Shown here in pieces: positions 63,136 through 64,000 of a DNA stretch of 64,000 bases. The translations under genes were made by a program, and so were the position numbers. Location of the stretch: positions 24,954-88,953 of the forward strand of contig JAITLV010000064.1 of NCBI GenBank assembly GCA_031277685.1, read 5' to 3'. Each line of letters opens with the position of its first letter. Within the stretch, counting starts at the first letter, position 1. This DNA is from Sphingobacterium sp. GTDB lineage: Bacteria > Bacteroidota > Bacteroidia > Sphingobacteriales > Sphingobacteriaceae. The notes beneath the pieces were generated by a model. That model was given only the letters and a program-made list of their open reading frames with translations. It was not told where the DNA came from and did not search any database.

Positions 63136-63170
63136 AACATAAAATGCTAATTTAATTAGTATTTTATGTT
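63136..63170. repeat. 35-base inverted repeat near the Rpn-like promoter
   Basis: AACATAAAATGCTAAT, a 3-base centre (TTA), then ATTAGTATTTTATGTT: 16-bp arms with one mismatch. It ends 9 bases before the -7 box and so overlaps where the -33 region would lie, a good site for a repressor. Confidence 0.6.
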
Positions 63171-63179
63171 AACTTTTCC

Positions 63180-63187
63180 TATCTTTG
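63180..63187 (+). promoter_or_regulatory. Candidate -7 element for the Rpn-like gene
   Basis: TATCTTTG matches TAnnTTTG exactly, 22 bases before the ATG. The -33 region is occupied by the inverted repeat and has no clear TTTG. Confidence 0.5.
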
Positions 63188-63209
63188 TACTATAACCAGT
63201 TAATAAATA

Positions 63210-64000
63210 ATGATGAGTCTAAGATCAAGACGGGTAGATGATCCCTTGTGGAAATCTATTTTAGAGCAAACATTTTCGCATTTTTTACAATTTATTTTTA
63301 CGGATGCTGATGCTGTTTTTGATTTGAGCAGACCCTTTGATTATCTCGATAAAGAGTTTGAGAGTTTATTTCCTCCGGAGAGCACAGGCAGGGGAGTCCG
63401 TTATGTAGACAAGCTTGTAAAGGTTTTCTTAAAGGATGGAAGCGAACAGTTTGTACTCTGCCATGTAGAGATTCAGAGCAATAAAGGCAGGGGCGATTTG
63501 GCCGAGCGTATGTTTCGCTATTTTTATAGAATATGGGATCGTTACAAAGTTCCAATTACAGCAATTGCAATTTTGGCAGATGAAAACAAAGGTTATCGAC
63601 CTGTGGTATATAGCCAGGAGTTTATGGGAACTTCATTGCGCTATGATTTTAACAGTTACAAGATCCTCGATCAGGAAGAATCGGAATTGCGATCTAATAG
63701 GAACCCATTTTCTGTGATTGTCCTTACCGCTCTTTTGGCTATAGTAAACAAGAAAGTGACCGATGAGGGACTGAAGGAAATAAAACACGATCTCTATGAT
63801 GAGATGATGAAAAGAGAGATGGATAAGAGTACACGTCAAGGGCTCTATGATTTTCTAACTTACTACGTTAGTTTTGATAATGAGGAAGTTTTGAGTATCT
63901 TTGAAGAAGAAATAAAAACAAAAATAGGAAGGAGCGATACTATGGGGACTCAAGAATATTTATTAGATAAGGCTGAAAAAAAAGGAATTCAGAAAGGCAA
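63210..64000 (+). CDS. Rpn family PD-(D/E)XK nuclease/putative transposase, 3' end outside the window
   Basis: The frame is open from the ATGATG at 63210 to the right edge (263 codons seen). The start DPLWKSILEQTFSHFLQFIF, then D67 in YVDKLV and CHVEIQS with E87 and Q89 give the D...ExQ active site of the Rpn/PDDEXK family. ERMFRYFYRIWDRY and PITAIAILAD follow as in relatives. Rpn proteins are DNA nucleases first tied to RecA-independent recombination and now to phage defence in E. coli. The last part (EYLLDKAEKKGIQKG) begins the charged repetitive C-terminus usual in the family. An internal ribosome site and ATG are seen at 63926-63944. The gene has its own control region with several repeats and a divergent DNA-binding partner. 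Confidence 0.85.
   Translation, partial: MMSLRSRRVDDPLWKSILEQTFSHFLQFIFTDADAVFDLSRPFDYLDKEFESLFPPESTGRGVRYVDKLVKVFLKDGSEQFVLCHVEIQSNKGRGDLAERMFRYFYRIWDRYKVPITAIAILADENKGYRPVVYSQEFMGTSLRYDFNSYKILDQEESELRSNRNPFSVIVLTALLAIVNKKVTDEGLKEIKHDLYDEMMKREMDKSTRQGLYDFLTYYVSFDNEEVLSIFEEEIKTKIGRSDTMGTQEYLLDKAEKKGIQKG
63926..63944 (+). promoter_or_regulatory. Strong internal Shine-Dalgarno and in-frame ATG within the Rpn-like gene
   Basis: AGGAAGGAG (63926-63934), a 7-base spacer and ATG (63942-63944) in the same frame as the nuclease, at codon 245. Such a strong site is rare in this genome, where most genes have none. It could start a short C-terminal product. Confidence 0.55.

Larger units (their letters stand above)
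62875..63209. other. Control region between the repeat-protein and Rpn-like genes, 335 bases
   Basis: It holds three related palindromic motifs (63021-63117), a 35-base inverted repeat (63136-63170) and TATCTTTG (63180-63187) directed toward the Rpn-like gene. Between 62875 and 63020 I see AT-rich sequence with no clear promoter for the minus-strand gene and no open frame. Confidence 0.6.

Overview
The window looks like a chromosomal segment of a Bacteroidota bacterium of the Sphingobacterium/Pedobacter type (family Sphingobacteriaceae). Evidence: SusC/SusD pairs with an FecI/FecR-type sigma/anti-sigma pair, GldK/GldN type IX secretion proteins, DUF4876/DUF4625-type surface lipoproteins, promoters of the TTTG-N(17-23)-TAnnTTTG type, almost no Shine-Dalgarno sites, and lipoproteins with short Bacteroidota lipoboxes. 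I see no rRNA, tRNA, CRISPR array or intact insertion sequence.

Layout. (1) 1-359: end of a DnaQ-like exonuclease. (2) 475-25406: a large capsule/exopolysaccharide locus, all on the + strand. It starts with two tandem cytidylyltransferases and a mannose-1-phosphate guanylyltransferase, a first flippase translationally coupled to a 45-residue ORF, then a winged-helix regulator with its own promoter and palindrome. Next come WbpP/WbpO-like enzymes for UDP-GalNAcA, a second flippase, a pyruvyl transferase, four glycosyltransferases, two CapK-like adenylate-forming enzymes, an EpsG-like polymerase and a secreted beta-helix protein. It ends with a WbpV-like SDR, a WbpL-like initiating transferase, a cupin, Wza and Wzc. 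A WbpM-like 4,6-dehydratase at 31366-33285 completes the deoxy-amino-sugar route. (3) 25543-28662: an outer-membrane barrel plus gldK and gldN with no gldL/gldM between them. (4) 28847-33454: sugar nucleotidyltransferase, an NTP_transf_5 protein on the opposite strand, the dehydratase and a 58-residue coupled ORF. (5) 33640-39033, minus strand: an isolated cassette of a 324-aa protein, a DUF4280 PAAR-like protein, a 983-aa protein with an internal OmpA domain and no signal peptide, and a lipoprotein, resembling a contractile-injection cargo module. (6) 39255-47420: CsbD, a DUF4625 lipoprotein, and a minus-strand operon of TonB receptor, DUF4876 lipoprotein, outer-membrane barrel and di-heme peroxidase, which looks like a metal/heme uptake set. 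(7) 47674-49020: an L,D-transpeptidase lipoprotein. (8) 49386-60015: a sigma/anti-sigma/SusC/SusD glycan-uptake locus with PKD lipoprotein, HGSNAT-like acyltransferase and beta-helix lipoprotein. (9) 60097-61620: a small unknown gene and an OmpA lipoprotein. (10) 61705-64000: a protein made of about six homing-endonuclease-associated repeats, divergent from an Rpn-like PD-(D/E)XK nuclease. The shared control region carries repeated palindromic motifs, and the nuclease gene contains a strong internal Shine-Dalgarno site in front of an in-frame ATG.

How they fit together. WbpM-like dehydratase, WbpV-like reductase and WbpL-like transferase can start the repeat unit on undecaprenyl phosphate. 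The glycosyltransferases extend it, CapK-like and pyruvyl transferases could decorate it, and Wzx/Wzy/Wza/Wzc flip, polymerise and export it. The places most likely to hold something undescribed are the gldK-gldN pair without a motor, the DUF4280/OmpA cassette, and the repeat-protein/Rpn pair at the right edge.
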